DNA of 64,000 nt. Origin: CAVQFB01 sp963711675 (GTDB lineage: Bacteria > Acidobacteriota > Terriglobia > Terriglobales > Acidobacteriaceae). The notes beneath the pieces are model-generated. The model had not been told where the DNA came from. It saw only the letters and a list, made by a program, of their open reading frames with translations, and searched no databases. The stretch covers positions 62,001 to 126,000 of the forward strand of contig CAVQFB010000003.1 in the NCBI GenBank assembly GCA_963711675.1. Reading direction: 5' to 3'. The position numbers and the translations under genes are program-made. Positions 19,254-30,200 of this stretch are shown here, piece by piece (positions within the stretch are counted from its first letter, which is position 1; each line of letters begins with the position of its first letter).

Positions 19254-20372
19254 ATGAAATCAGAAGATTCGGCTCTGCGGAGGGGGTCTCAGGTCGCGCG
19301 TGGGACCACGATAGCGGTTGCAGTTCTGCTGCTACTGGCAAGTGCCTATGCCGGAACAATCACCACGGTATCTTCCACTGTTCCCAGTAACGGCGACCTC
19401 AATCCTTACGGCGTGGCGGTTGTGCCTGTCACCACCGGTGCCCTGACTGAAGGAAATATCCTCGTCAGCAATTTCAATAACAGCCAAAACTTGCAGGGTA
19501 CTGGCACAACCATCGTGCAAATTTCTCCCAGCGGAGATTTCAGCCTGTTTGCCCAGATTGATCCCAACAAGTTGCCTGGTCGATGCCCGGGTGGCGTTGG
19601 TTTGACCACCGCGTTGGTTGCACTGAAATCGGGATGGGTGATCGTGGGCAGTTTGCCCACCAAAGACGGAACGGCAGCCACGGCGAAAGCCGGATGCCTG
19701 CTTGTCGTGGACAACAACGGGCACGTTGCAGAGACATTCACCGACAAAGAGATCAACGGCCCGTGGGATATGACGGCGGCAGATTTTGGCGACGAGGCGG
19801 CTCTGTTCGTCACCAATGTTTTGAACGGCACTGTTAAAGCGAAGGGCAAAGTTGTCCATCGGGGAACGGTGCTGCGTCTGGATGTACAAATTCCGGACCA
19901 TGGGATGCCGAAAATCAAGTCGATTACCAAAATTGGATCAGGCTTCGCGGAACGCACAGACCCCGCCGCTCTGGTTATCGGACCCACCGGAGTAGGACTG
20001 AGTCGTCAAGAGAACAGTAGCGACGATCACAACAGCGTAATTTATATCGCGGACAGTCTCAACAACCGCATCACCGCCATCGACGATCCGCTCCAGCGCC
20101 ACGATTCTGGTGGCACGGGCAGAACGATCACCCAAGGAAAAGCTCTGAATGATCCCCTGGGGCTCACCGTTGCGCGCAATGACATTCTCAGCGTAAATGG
20201 TGCTAACGGCTTTCTCGTGCGCACACGAAACGGACAGCAGGTGAGCAAAGTGCTGCTGGATAATATCGGCCATCCACGCGGAGCAGGTTCTTTGTTCGGA
20301 CTCGCCGTTGTGCCCGGCCAAGGGATCTACTTCGTCGACGACAACGCAAACGCTCTGAACTTATTCCACTAA
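19254..20372 (+). CDS. Secreted NHL-like beta-propeller protein
   Basis: 372 residues from ATG 19254, chosen because a signal peptide (TTIAVAVLLLLASAYAG) follows a short basic N-terminus and GAGGGT lies upstream. An in-frame extension to 19137 lacks both. The body is propeller-like with NPYGVAVVP, DNNGHVAETF, VIYIADSLNNRITAIDD and DPLGLTVARND. Asp/Asn-rich turns suggest a calcium-binding or scaffold role. No enzyme motif was found. Likely extracytoplasmic. Confidence 0.65.
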   Translation: MKSEDSALRRGSQVARGTTIAVAVLLLLASAYAGTITTVSSTVPSNGDLNPYGVAVVPVTTGALTEGNILVSNFNNSQNLQGTGTTIVQISPSGDFSLFAQIDPNKLPGRCPGGVGLTTALVALKSGWVIVGSLPTKDGTAATAKAGCLLVVDNNGHVAETFTDKEINGPWDMTAADFGDEAALFVTNVLNGTVKAKGKVVHRGTVLRLDVQIPDHGMPKIKSITKIGSGFAERTDPAALVIGPTGVGLSRQENSSDDHNSVIYIADSLNNRITAIDDPLQRHDSGGTGRTITQGKALNDPLGLTVARNDILSVNGANGFLVRTRNGQQVSKVLLDNIGHPRGAGSLFGLAVVPGQGIYFVDDNANALNLFH

Positions 20373-20565
20373 GACCTAGCCGTAGCGAATCTGACGTGGG
20401 TTCAGCCGGCGTGCCTCAAGGCTGTACCAGGATGACGAGTAGCTACCTTTTCCCGTCTGGGCGCTTTAAGGCGTACGAAGTACGCAGTCCGGCCAGGAAG
20501 ACTATGTCACAGTTGACCGGAACACCGGCAATTGACGAACATGCCTAGAGAAGAGAGCGCAGTCA

Positions 20566-22990
20566 TCATGCGGGCTTCGTCGTTGCCGATGGCCATCTCC
20601 AGTTCCGGATCTCGGGCTTGTCCACGCCTTCGCGTATAGCGTAGTCGATGCTCTCGATGATCTGTCCCTTGAGCCACTCTTTCAGGTGAGCACCCGGACC
20701 CTGCAGCCTGGGAACGCGATCAATGACGTCGATCGCCAGGTCGAAGCGATCCACCTGATTCAGGATCGCGAGCTCCAGCGCCGTATTGATGTTGCCCTTC
20801 TCTTTGTATCCGCGCACATGAATGTTGGCGTGGTTTGTCCGGCGGTAGGTGAACTTGTGGATGAGCCAGGGGTATCCGTGGAAGTTGAAAATAACGGGCT
20901 TGTCCTTGGTGAAGAGCGAGTCAAAATCACGATCGGAGAGACCGTGCGGATGCTCGGTATCGGGCTGCAGGCGATACAGGTCAACGACGTTAATGAAGCG
21001 GATCTTAAGATCAGGAAAGTGCTCTCGAAGAATGGCCACGGCGGCCAAAGCTTCCTCGGTCAAAACGTCGCCGGCACTCGCCACCACGACATCGGGCTCG
21101 GCTCCGTTGTCGGTGCTGGCCCAATCCCAGATGCCGATGCCCTTGGTGCAGTGGACCACAGCGGCGTCCATATCGAGATAGGCGAGGTGCGGCTGCTTGT
21201 CAGCGACGATCACGTTCACATAGTCCTCGCTGCGCAGGCAGTGGTCCGCCACACTGAGCAGGCAGTTCGCGTCCGGAGGAAGGTAGATGCGGGTGATCTC
21301 CGCGCTCTTGTTGCTGACGAGATCCAGAAAGCCGGGATCCTCATGGGTGAAACCGTTGTGATCCTGGCGCCAGACGAGCGAGCTAAGCAGAAGATTGAGC
21401 GAAGGTATGGGGGCCCGCCAGCTGAGTTCGAGCTTCGACTTCTCGAGCCACTTGGCATACTGGTTGTACATGGAGTCGATGATGTGGGCGAAAGCCTCAT
21501 AGGTATTGAAGAGTCCGTATCGGCCAGTCAGAAGGTAGCCTTCCAGCCAGCCTTCGAGCGTGTGCTCGCTGAGCATCTCCATCACGCGCCCGTCGGGAGC
21601 GATGTCCGTTCCGTCTGCGTCCTCCGGCTTGATGGCCGCGAGCCAGGTTTTCAGAGTCGCCTGATAGAGATCCTGCAGCCGGTTGGACGCATTCTCATCC
21701 GGGCTGAACACGCGGAAGTTGCTCATATTGCGCCGCATGACGTCGCGCAGAAACTTGCCGAGGGTTTCCGTGGGCGAGATCTCCTTCGCTCCCGGGCTGT
21801 CCACCGCGAACGCGTAGTCGCGAAAGTTCGGAAGGGTTGAGCGCTTTGCGCAGCTTGCCCCCGTTGGCATGGGGGTTGGCGCTCATCCGGCGATCTCCGG
21901 TTGGCGGCAGATCGCGCAGCTCGGGCACCAGCGTGCCGTGCTCATCAAAGAGTTCTTCCGGCCTATAGCTCCGCATCCATTGTTCGACGATCCGCTGGTG
22001 TTCGGGGTTCGACTGTACATCGAGCACCGGCACCTGGTGGGCCCGCCAGAAATTCTCGACCTTGTGGCCGTCAACCTCTTTTGGTCCGGTCCATCCTTTC
22101 GGCGATCGAAGGATGATCATCGGCCAGCGTGGCCGGTCAGGTTTGCCGGTGCTGCGGGCCTTTTCCTGAATCGCGCGGATCTCCTGCACGCAGGCTTCGA
22201 CGACAGCGGCCATCTTCTGATGCATCAGGTAGGGGTCGTCACCCTCGACCAGATGCGGAGTCCACCCGTAGCCCTTGAAAAGATGATCGAGTTCATCCGG
22301 GCCGATGCGGGCAAGCAGCGTGGGGTTCGCGATCTTGTAGCCGTTCAAATGGAGAATCGGCAGAACCGCGCCATCGCGGATCGGGTTCAGAAATTTATTG
22401 GAGTGCCACGAAGTCGCCAGCGGTCCGGTCTCCGCTTCGCCATCTCCCACTACGACGCTCACGATCAGATCGGGATTGTCGAAGGCAGCTCCGAACGCGT
22501 GCGAGACGCTGTAGCCCAACTCGCCACCTTCGTGGATCGAGCCCGGCACCTCCGGTGTGCAATGGCTTCCGAGTTGACCAGGGAAGGAGAACGCGCGAAA
22601 GAGGTTGAGCATACCTGCTTCGTCCAGGCTCTTCTCCGGATAGATCTCGGAATACGTCCCCTCGAGATAGCAGTTCGAGATCATTGCCGGCGCGCCATGC
22701 CCGGGGCCGGAGATGTAGATCATGTCCAGATCGTATTTCCGAATGACACGATTCAGGTGAGCCCAGGTAAAGGTCTGGCCGGGATCGGAACCCCAATGCC
22801 CTAGGAGTCGATTCTTGAAATGCTCGGGGCGGAGCGGTTCCCTTAGCAGAGGATTGTCACGGAGATAAATCATCCCGGCGCAGAGATAATTGCAAGCGCG
22901 CCAGTAGGCGTCGATCTTGCGAAGTTCATCAGAGGTGAGGGCTTGTTCAGAGGAGGGCGTTTGCAGTTCCAGATTCTGTGTCGATGTCAT
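20566..22990 (-). CDS. xfp: Xylulose-5-phosphate/fructose-6-phosphate phosphoketolase, one-base frameshift
   Basis: Two adjoining frames together give a full-length (~800 residue) thiamine-diphosphate phosphoketolase. The N-terminal part starts at ATG 22990 (GGAAGAG upstream) and has YLCAGMIYLRDNPLL, ISGPGHGAPA and VVGDGEAETGPLATSWHSNKF. The C-terminal part begins LPNFRDYAFAV and includes SSLVWRQDHNGFTHEDPGF and NFHGYPWLIHKFTYRR. The junction near 21840 is a run of three C where two would restore the frame. The enzyme splits X5P or F6P with phosphate to acetyl-phosphate plus GAP or E4P. The divergent acetate kinase gene would turn acetyl-phosphate into acetate and ATP. If the insertion is real, the gene is inactive. 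Confidence 0.9.
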
Positions 22991-23207
22991 AAAGATCACG
23001 CTCTTCCGTTTAGATGGGCAAACCCCGATTGGTGATGAGTAATATTCTACGGTGGAAGAATGAACGGGGAATAAATTGACCTTTACGGGTCTTAGCTGCG
23101 ATGGAGATTTCGGCACGGCGGTTGCTTTGGACGCTGGCATTCGCCGATGTGGTAGGGTCGTTGAGTCCGCTTGAAATTGCGCAACTGGGTATCGCCCTTC
23201 CTGACTC

Positions 23208-24458
23208 ATGAAAGTCCTCGTGTTGAATTCGGGGTCCAGCAGCCAGAAGAGCTGCCTGTACGAGATCGGCGACGTTCTTCCCGATGATCCACCCGCTTGC
23301 CTGTGGGAGGCGAAGGTGGAGTGGGAGGGTGACTTCGCGGAGGCGGAGATCAAGGGTGGGCACGGGTTCGCAAGGAAGGACCGGATCAAGGTTGCTTCTC
23401 GTGCCCAAGCGGTCGAGCACTTGCTTGACACCCTGTGGAAGGGCGAAGCAAAGGCCGTTGCATCGCGATCCGAGATCGACGTTGTGGGGCACAGGGTAGT
23501 GCACGGTGGGCCCCGATTCGAAGATCCAGTCGTGATTACTGCGGAGGTGAAGTCAGCAATCGCGGGTGTGTCCGCCTTCGCGCCCCTGCACAATCGCGCC
23601 GAACTTGAGGGTATGGAAATCGTTGAACAATTGCTTGGTCCCGTCCCCCAAGTCGCGGTTTTTGACACAGGCTTTCATAAGAAGATGCCACTCCCTGCGG
23701 CCGTGTACCCGGGGCCGTATGAATGGTACGCATCTGGAATCCGGCGCTATGGTTTCCACGGCATCAACCACAAATATTGTGCCCGGCGTGCGGCGCATCT
23801 GCTGCGCCGGGATCCGAAGTCGTTGAGGCTGGTCAGCTGTCATTTGGGAAACGGCTGTTCGCTGGCGGCAATTCGAGATGGAAAAAGTGTCGACACCACG
23901 ATGGGTTTCACACCGCTGGAGGGCCTGATGATGGGAACGCGCTCGGGCTCGGTGGATCCCGGCATCCTCACGTACTTGATGCGTCAAAGTCATCTCACCG
24001 GAGAGCAACTCGACGACGTGCTCAACAAACGCTCAGGGCTGCTCGGCATCTCCGGTATATCCGGAGACATGCGCGAGATCCTGGCGGCGATCAAGAATGG
24101 GGATGAACGGGCAAAGCTGGCTTTTGACATCTATGTCCATCGTTTGCAGTCCGGCATTGGTGCCATGATCGCTGTTTTGGGCGGAATCGACGCGCTGATA
24201 TTCACGGCCGGTGTCGGTGAGAACTCTCCAGAAGTGCGTGCCGCGGCCTGCGCAAACCTTCAGTACGCCGGCCTGCAACTTGACCCGAAGATGAATAAGC
24301 AATCCCCGCCGGACCAGGACATCTCTTCTGCAGACTCACCAGTTCGGGTCATGATCATCCGTGCACAAGAGGATTGGGAGATTGCTCGGGATTGCTGGAT
24401 GCTAACACGCAGCAACCAAGCTGGGACACGAGACCCGAGCGTGGAAAATGACAGCTGA
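23208..24458 (+). CDS. ackA: Acetate kinase
   Basis: 416 residues, typical length. The sugar-kinase/actin-fold motifs are all present: MKVLVLNSGSSSQK, VVGHRVVHGGP, VAVFDTGFHKKMP, YGFHGINHKY, CHLGNGCSLAAI followed by GKSVDTTMGFTPLEG, MGTRSGSVDPG and FTAGVGENSPEVR. It interconverts acetyl-phosphate + ADP and acetate + ATP in the cytoplasm. It is divergent from the phosphoketolase gene with a 217-base shared upstream region, so the two form a compact phosphoketolase-acetate pathway. Confidence 0.96.
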   Translation: MKVLVLNSGSSSQKSCLYEIGDVLPDDPPACLWEAKVEWEGDFAEAEIKGGHGFARKDRIKVASRAQAVEHLLDTLWKGEAKAVASRSEIDVVGHRVVHGGPRFEDPVVITAEVKSAIAGVSAFAPLHNRAELEGMEIVEQLLGPVPQVAVFDTGFHKKMPLPAAVYPGPYEWYASGIRRYGFHGINHKYCARRAAHLLRRDPKSLRLVSCHLGNGCSLAAIRDGKSVDTTMGFTPLEGLMMGTRSGSVDPGILTYLMRQSHLTGEQLDDVLNKRSGLLGISGISGDMREILAAIKNGDERAKLAFDIYVHRLQSGIGAMIAVLGGIDALIFTAGVGENSPEVRAAACANLQYAGLQLDPKMNKQSPPDQDISSADSPVRVMIIRAQEDWEIARDCWMLTRSNQAGTRDPSVENDS

Positions 24459-24651
24459 ACTCAGAAATCCTCTGACCTGTGATGCGTAACCAATTTGACA
24501 GAGTCGGTTCGCAGCCTGGGAAGTGGGCGATGCGAGTCGGTGATACGGATGAAAACCGAAGCGACTCCTTCAAAGTGAAGGTTGTTTCACACCTGCGAAG
24601 GGAGGATGAGAGTACAATCGGGCACGTTCTTGAAGTTCAGAAGGAGGCCGA

Positions 24652-26181
24652 TTGAAACGAACAAGCCCTCATCTCTACTCAGGTTCCGTCTGTGTCGTCT
24701 TAACCTACGTGCTGGTACTTGCGGTTTTGGTCACTCTGACCGGTGCCGCGCAAGCGCAGATCAAGCTTGAGAAGCTCAGCACCGATACCTTCCACAACTC
24801 CAGTACTCAACACGCCACCGAAGTCGAGCCGGACACTTATTCGTTCGGTTCCATGATTGTCTCCGCCTTCCAGGTAGGGAGGCGTTACGCCAACGGAGGG
24901 GCTTCCGATATTGGATTCGCGACTTCAACCAATGGCGGCTCGACCTGGAAGAACGGCTTCCTGCCTGGCATGACGACCTTTTACAAAGGCGGGAAGTATC
25001 CGGCGGTGAGTGATCCCTCGGTTGTTTATGACTCCCAGCACGCCGTCTGGCTCATCAGTTCGCTCGGCATTTCCGATAAGAATGGCGATACGATTCTTCT
25101 GGTGAGCCGCTCCGCCGACGCCATTAATTGGAATAAGCCGGTTACCGCAAACAGCACGAGTGTCTACGCCGACAAAGACTGGATCACGTGCGACAACACT
25201 TCCACCAGCAAGTTCTATGGTCACTGCTATATCGAATGGGAAGATGCGGGCATCGGGGATCAGGTCATGATGACGACTTCCACCGATGGCGGCCATACCT
25301 GGAGCTCTGCTTACAGTGTGCCCAATGCCATCGGGCTGGGAGGGCAGCCGGTGGTTCAAACCAATGGCACTGTCGTCGTACCCTTTCTGGGAAATGGAAT
25401 CCAGTTCTACACGTCGACAGACGGCGGCAAGACGTGGGGCAATGTGGGCACGATTGCCAACGTGAACGACCACACCATAGCTGGCAGTCTGAGGGCGGTC
25501 TACGTATTGCCCTCCGCGGAGGTGGGCAGCGATGGTACGGTCTACGTGGCTTGGTGGGACTGCAGCTTCCGCAAGAACTGTTCCTCCAATGATATCGTGA
25601 TGAGCAGTTCAAAGGATGGGAAGACGTGGGCGCCGATGAGCCGCATTCCGATCGATCCCACTTCCAGCACAGTCGACCACTTTCTCCCTGGCATTGCTGT
25701 GGACCAGAATACGTCTGGCAAAACCACACACCTGGGACTGACTTACTATTTCTACCCCGTTGCCAACTGCAGTACGTCTACCTGCAAACTGGGCGTCGGG
25801 TTTATTTCCTCTACCGACAATGGAAAGACCTGGACAAACGCCAAGAAGCTGGCTGGCGGAATGAACGTGCTTTGGCTCGCGAACACTACACTGGGCTACA
25901 TGGTGGGAGATTACATTTCTACCTCCTACACGAATGGGAAAGCATTTGGGGTTTTCGCGAAGGCGGTCAAGCCCGCCAACGGAAAGTTCAACGAAGCGAT
26001 GTACACTCCTGCGATGGGGCTGGCGGAGATCGAGGAGGGAAACGGCCCATACTTCAGTTCAGCTGGCGAGTTTCCTCTGCCCGGTGCGAAGTCGGATCAT
26101 GGACCGAGGCAGTTCTATGATACCGAGGGCAGAATCCCGATCCCGCTGGAGAAACAGGCAGTACCTCCGGAGCGAAAGTGA
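24652..26181 (+). CDS. Secreted sialidase-like protein with Asp-box repeats
   Basis: 509 residues starting at TTG 24652, eight bases behind AAGGAGG. The signal peptide ends at GAAQAQ. Asp-box motifs (S-x-D-x-G-x-T-W) occur at least five times: STNGGSTW, STDGGHTW, STDGGKTW, SSKDGKTW and STDNGKTW. This indicates a six-bladed BNR/sialidase propeller. The arginine triad and FRIP motif of true sialidases were not found, so enzymatic activity is uncertain. It may be a glycan-binding or other extracellular hydrolase. Confidence 0.8.
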   Translation: MKRTSPHLYSGSVCVVLTYVLVLAVLVTLTGAAQAQIKLEKLSTDTFHNSSTQHATEVEPDTYSFGSMIVSAFQVGRRYANGGASDIGFATSTNGGSTWKNGFLPGMTTFYKGGKYPAVSDPSVVYDSQHAVWLISSLGISDKNGDTILLVSRSADAINWNKPVTANSTSVYADKDWITCDNTSTSKFYGHCYIEWEDAGIGDQVMMTTSTDGGHTWSSAYSVPNAIGLGGQPVVQTNGTVVVPFLGNGIQFYTSTDGGKTWGNVGTIANVNDHTIAGSLRAVYVLPSAEVGSDGTVYVAWWDCSFRKNCSSNDIVMSSSKDGKTWAPMSRIPIDPTSSTVDHFLPGIAVDQNTSGKTTHLGLTYYFYPVANCSTSTCKLGVGFISSTDNGKTWTNAKKLAGGMNVLWLANTTLGYMVGDYISTSYTNGKAFGVFAKAVKPANGKFNEAMYTPAMGLAEIEEGNGPYFSSAGEFPLPGAKSDHGPRQFYDTEGRIPIPLEKQAVPPERK

Positions 26182-26371
26182 AGTGCGATAACGTCGGCAG
26201 TGTGGCCAAGGCTGTTGTTCGCCCGACGATACGGATATCAGGTCTGGCATCAGCGCGCGCTCGGCGCCACTTGGGCCATTACGCGACCTCCGCTGAACAC
26301 GGTTGTGTTTCACGACATTCTGCGGGCGCCTGGCCAAGGCCCTCCGGTCTCGAAACAGAGAAGATAGGCAG

Positions 26372-26659
26372 TCATAACGGTTTTCTATCGGCCGGTGTTA
26401 TCGGCGCGATTTCCTCGGGAGTGCCGTACCCGCGATCATGAGCTCGATTCGAAACTACATATCGCTTCAGCTCGCTCGACTTACAATGGCTAGAAGCGTG
26501 GGGCAAGCAACACGAGCAATACAGGGTGTATTCCTTCGATGAGTCAATGATATCGCCCACGACGTAGGATCCGTTGCCATATGGACTGAAGGCAATCAGA
26601 TATCGAGTGTGGCACTTTGGACACTCCACGCAATGGCGGATGCGGCGGCCGCTAGTCAT
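26372..26659 (-). CDS. Small zinc-ribbon-like protein
   Basis: 95 residues. CVECPKCHTRYLIAFSPYGNGSYV has two CxxC-like pairs (C10, C13 region) and LYCSCCLPH a second cluster, suggesting a metal-binding ribbon. The C-terminal AHDRGYGTPEEI is distinctive. I believe similar small proteins recur in Acidobacteriota genomes, but function is unknown. It stands alone. Confidence 0.55.
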   Translation of the reverse strand: MTSGRRIRHCVECPKCHTRYLIAFSPYGNGSYVVGDIIDSSKEYTLYCSCCLPHASSHCKSSELKRYVVSNRAHDRGYGTPEEIAPITPADRKPL

Positions 26660-27219
26660 GTACGGGTGATGTATATCCCTGTGACAACACGCTCAGGGCG
26701 ATCTCCGGGCATCGAAGCTTGGAACGGACCTGCTTCAACGAGGCGAGAGGCCTGATAGGCAAACACTGCACGTCGACGATGCCATCCCAATCCTCCGGCG
26801 CGTACTGAAATCCCTACCAGGTTCACGGGTTCTTTCGCTGCAGGTGAGTGACCTTTCGGATAGCGATTGGGACGAGTGTCGATTTAGTGGCCACGACTCT
26901 ACAGGTAAGCGGGATGAAGTGCGGATAAGGCAAACTGCAGATTACGCCGTCGCAATGTCTTCTATAGTTTTTGGGATGAACTTCGACAGATATCTTCTCA
27001 AGAACGTATATCTATTCATGCGGCATGCCCCAGCCGAAAGTAGGAATAATTCTCGGAAGAGTGCAGCGATCAACAGCGGCAGTCTCGCTTGTTTCCTCTC
27101 ATTCGCTGCCCGGGGGGTGTTGCTATTTCGCTACCGAATCTCTTCCGGTGATCACGCCCCATCGCAGAGGCGTGACCACCGGGCAGAATGGAACCTTCTA
27201 GATTCGAAAGGACGTCTCC
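26660..27219. other. Gene-poor stretch
   Basis: A 128-codon open frame on the plus strand (26844-27230) has no family resemblance and runs into the 3' end of the TonB receptor gene. It was not accepted. Nothing else was recognised in these 560 bases. Confidence 0.35.
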
Positions 27220-30200
27220 CTAGAACGTAAATTTTGCTATCACAGTAATTGTCCTCGCATTGCTGCTGAACACAGACTGCGGGACGTTAAAGTTTGGACT
27301 TGCGGGGTTGACGAAGCTCTTGTACGTCGACCCCACGGTCGCGAATGAAGCGACATCGTTTACACCGAGTCCCTGACCCGGGAAACTGTTGGGCAGAAAC
27401 TGGGCATGGTTGAACACGTTTGCGAACTGGGCGCCCACGCGGAACTTACATCTCTCTGTCAAAGATATGTCTTTGTACAGGCCCAGATCCATGTTGTTGG
27501 TGGGGCGGGTCGCCAGCGTGTTCCGGGTGCCAGTAGCCAGCGCACCCAATCCGGCAGTGATGTATTGCGCATTGGGATGGTTGGCGAGATAGGCCACGGT
27601 ATCGCCGGCACTGTTGGTCAATGGCGTCACCCCCGATCCGGTCCCCGGCGCTCCAGCGGAGTTGAAGATCGCCCTATCACCGGCCGAGTCGATATTCAAA
27701 TTCGAGTCAAGATTCGACTGCACGGTTACCCATTCCGGAGATTCATACGTGTACACCGGACTGAATGACCAGTTGCCCACGAGATTCTTCATCGCCCATC
27801 CCGAACTCTTGAAGGGTTGGAGATCGTACACAGCTGCCAAGGTGAGGCGGTGAGTACGAGACAGAGCTGAGACACCTTTGTCCACCGCCAGATTCTGGAA
27901 GTCCTGCTGACGACGAGGTGTCAAATCGGTTGAGTGGAAATCAGCCGTACTGTTATCGATCGTCCGGCTGAAGGTATAGGACGATTGAATAGTCAGGCCG
28001 TTGGCAAATCGTCGATTGAGGCTGGTCTGCAACCCGTGATAGGTGGACCAACCAATCGGCAGAAACGCAGTAATAAGGTTTCCGAATCCCGCGTTCGCGT
28101 ATGCAGCAACTTCTGGATTGCCCGCCTGCAGTCCGCCCGTGCACCCGGATGCTGGTGCGGGAGTTGGACTGCACAGCGTCAAAGGCAGAGCATCCAAAGC
28201 GGCTTGTGAAGGCGCCTGCAGGTAGGTTGGCAGATGGCTGGCCGGAGTCGCCAGCGCCTGCAGATTAATGATGTTCTGTACGTCTAAGTGGTTCCCTCGC
28301 GTGCCCACATAGCGCACCTCCGCGGTGTAGTTCTTGCCGAAGGCGTGTTGTACACCAAGATTCCAGTTCAGTGAATAGGGCAACTTGGTGTTGGGTGGAA
28401 TCCATGTCGAAGTGTTTGCCAACGCTTCAGCTTGCGTAAGCGTGGTGATGCCGCTGCCGCCACCCGGCAACGCACCGCCGGCAAAGAATCCGGGCTTCAC
28501 ACTACTCGGGTTCACGTTGAAGGTAGCGCCGATCTGGGGTGGTTCTGACAGAATGCCGATATTGTCGTAGAGCACGTCGTAGGCGATTCCGAAACCGCCG
28601 CGAATCGACGTCGTTCCGCTGTCACCGGGTGAGTAAGCGAATCCGATCCTCGGACCCCAGTTATTCTTGGGAGCCTGCGGCTTGTTGAAAACCAAAGGCT
28701 GGTTAACTTGAGGAACAATCAGGCTGGGAGTGTTAGCGATACTGTTGAGGGCCTGGTTCTTCTCGCTGAGCGGATTGGTCGTGTACTCATAACGCAGGCC
28801 CAGATTCAGGCTCAAGTTGTGCGTCGCCTTCCAGGTGTCGTTCACGTACCAGTAGATTGCCGACTGATTCCCGTAATAGGTTACTGAACCCGAGCTTCGC
28901 TGGCCAAAGTTGTCCGGCGACAAATCTTCCAGGTAGAGCTGTGTCGCATTGTATTCATAGTCGCCACGCGAACGTTGCGTGAAACTCTGGGGAGAAATAT
29001 ATTCGCGCCATTCGATCCCGAACTTCAGGTTGTGGTTCCCCCGGTTCCAACTCAAATTGTCTACCGCCTGATAAAAGTTCTGGTAAGTGAACTGGGGGGC
29101 ATTGGGGTCCGGTCCGACAATCAAACCTGCTCCCAGATCGAACAGAGTAATGTTCGGAAAGGCGTCCAGTCCTGGATACTTAAAGTTTCCGGCTGGCGTC
29201 GTTGTGGCAAAGCGGTTGAAGCCGAGACGAAATTCGTTGATCACGGTGGGCTTGAAGGTGTGGTATTCGCCAAAATTGAACAGGTCGAAACGAAACGGCA
29301 GCGGCTCGTAGAAGGCCGGCAATTGCGCCAGTGTGTCGATCTGGTCAAGCTTGTTGTAGATGAAGCGACCGCGGATCTGGTCACGGTCCGACATGTTGTA
29401 GTCGACGCTTTGAACATAGTTCTCGAAGTTCTCCCAGGCGGGGGGCACGATGGAAACTGCGCCCACCTCAACCGATCCCGCCGCGCACGATCCGTTGGCC
29501 GGAGCCTTGAACGAAGAGTAGGTGACGCCATTGCTCGCTCCGTTGTACGGAATGCAGGACGTTGCTGATGAGGCGAGCGGGACATATTGCTTAAAGATGC
29601 TGAAGTTCGTGGAGTTGAGACTGGGATCGCTGCCCATGGCAGCGAGCCCCGCCGCCGTCGGTGTGTCCACCGCGCCTCCGCTGGCACCGACCAGTCCTAC
29701 CGGCTGGCGCTCGAAGTTGGAGAAGAAGAACAATTTGTTCTTAAGGATGGGCCCACCGAACGTGGCGCCATACCGATTGCTGTCGTAGCGAGGATTAGAC
29801 TTCAGGCCCTGCAGAACGAACGTGTTGTCCACTGCATTAAGGTTTCGGTTCCTGAAGTACTCGTAGACCGAACCGTGATAGCTGTTGGTACCGCTCTTCA
29901 CGACGGTGTTGAACTGGCCGCCGGAGGAGTGTCCGAAATCGGCATTAAACTGGTTCGCCAACAGAGTAAAGTTCTCGACCGCATCCGGCGGAACTGTGAC
30001 CAGGAACCCCGTCACTGTCTTGTTGTTGTTGTCAACGCCTTCGATGGTGAAATTGTTGTCGCGGGGACGCTGACCTCCCACGGACGGGCCCATGCCGAGA
30101 CCCATGCCGCTCGCATTCGAAACGCCTGGACTCAAGAGAGAAAGATTCTCTACTCCCCCACCGACTCCTCCCGCTGAGGTGAGTCCCAGATCTTGAGAGA

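Noticed and set aside
20686..21840. 384-codon plus-strand frame
   Set aside because: It is antisense to the phosphoketolase gene and has no family motifs; high-GC codon bias creates such frames.
26844..27230. 128-codon plus-strand frame
   Set aside because: No recognisable domain, no good ribosome site, and it runs into the receptor gene 3' end.
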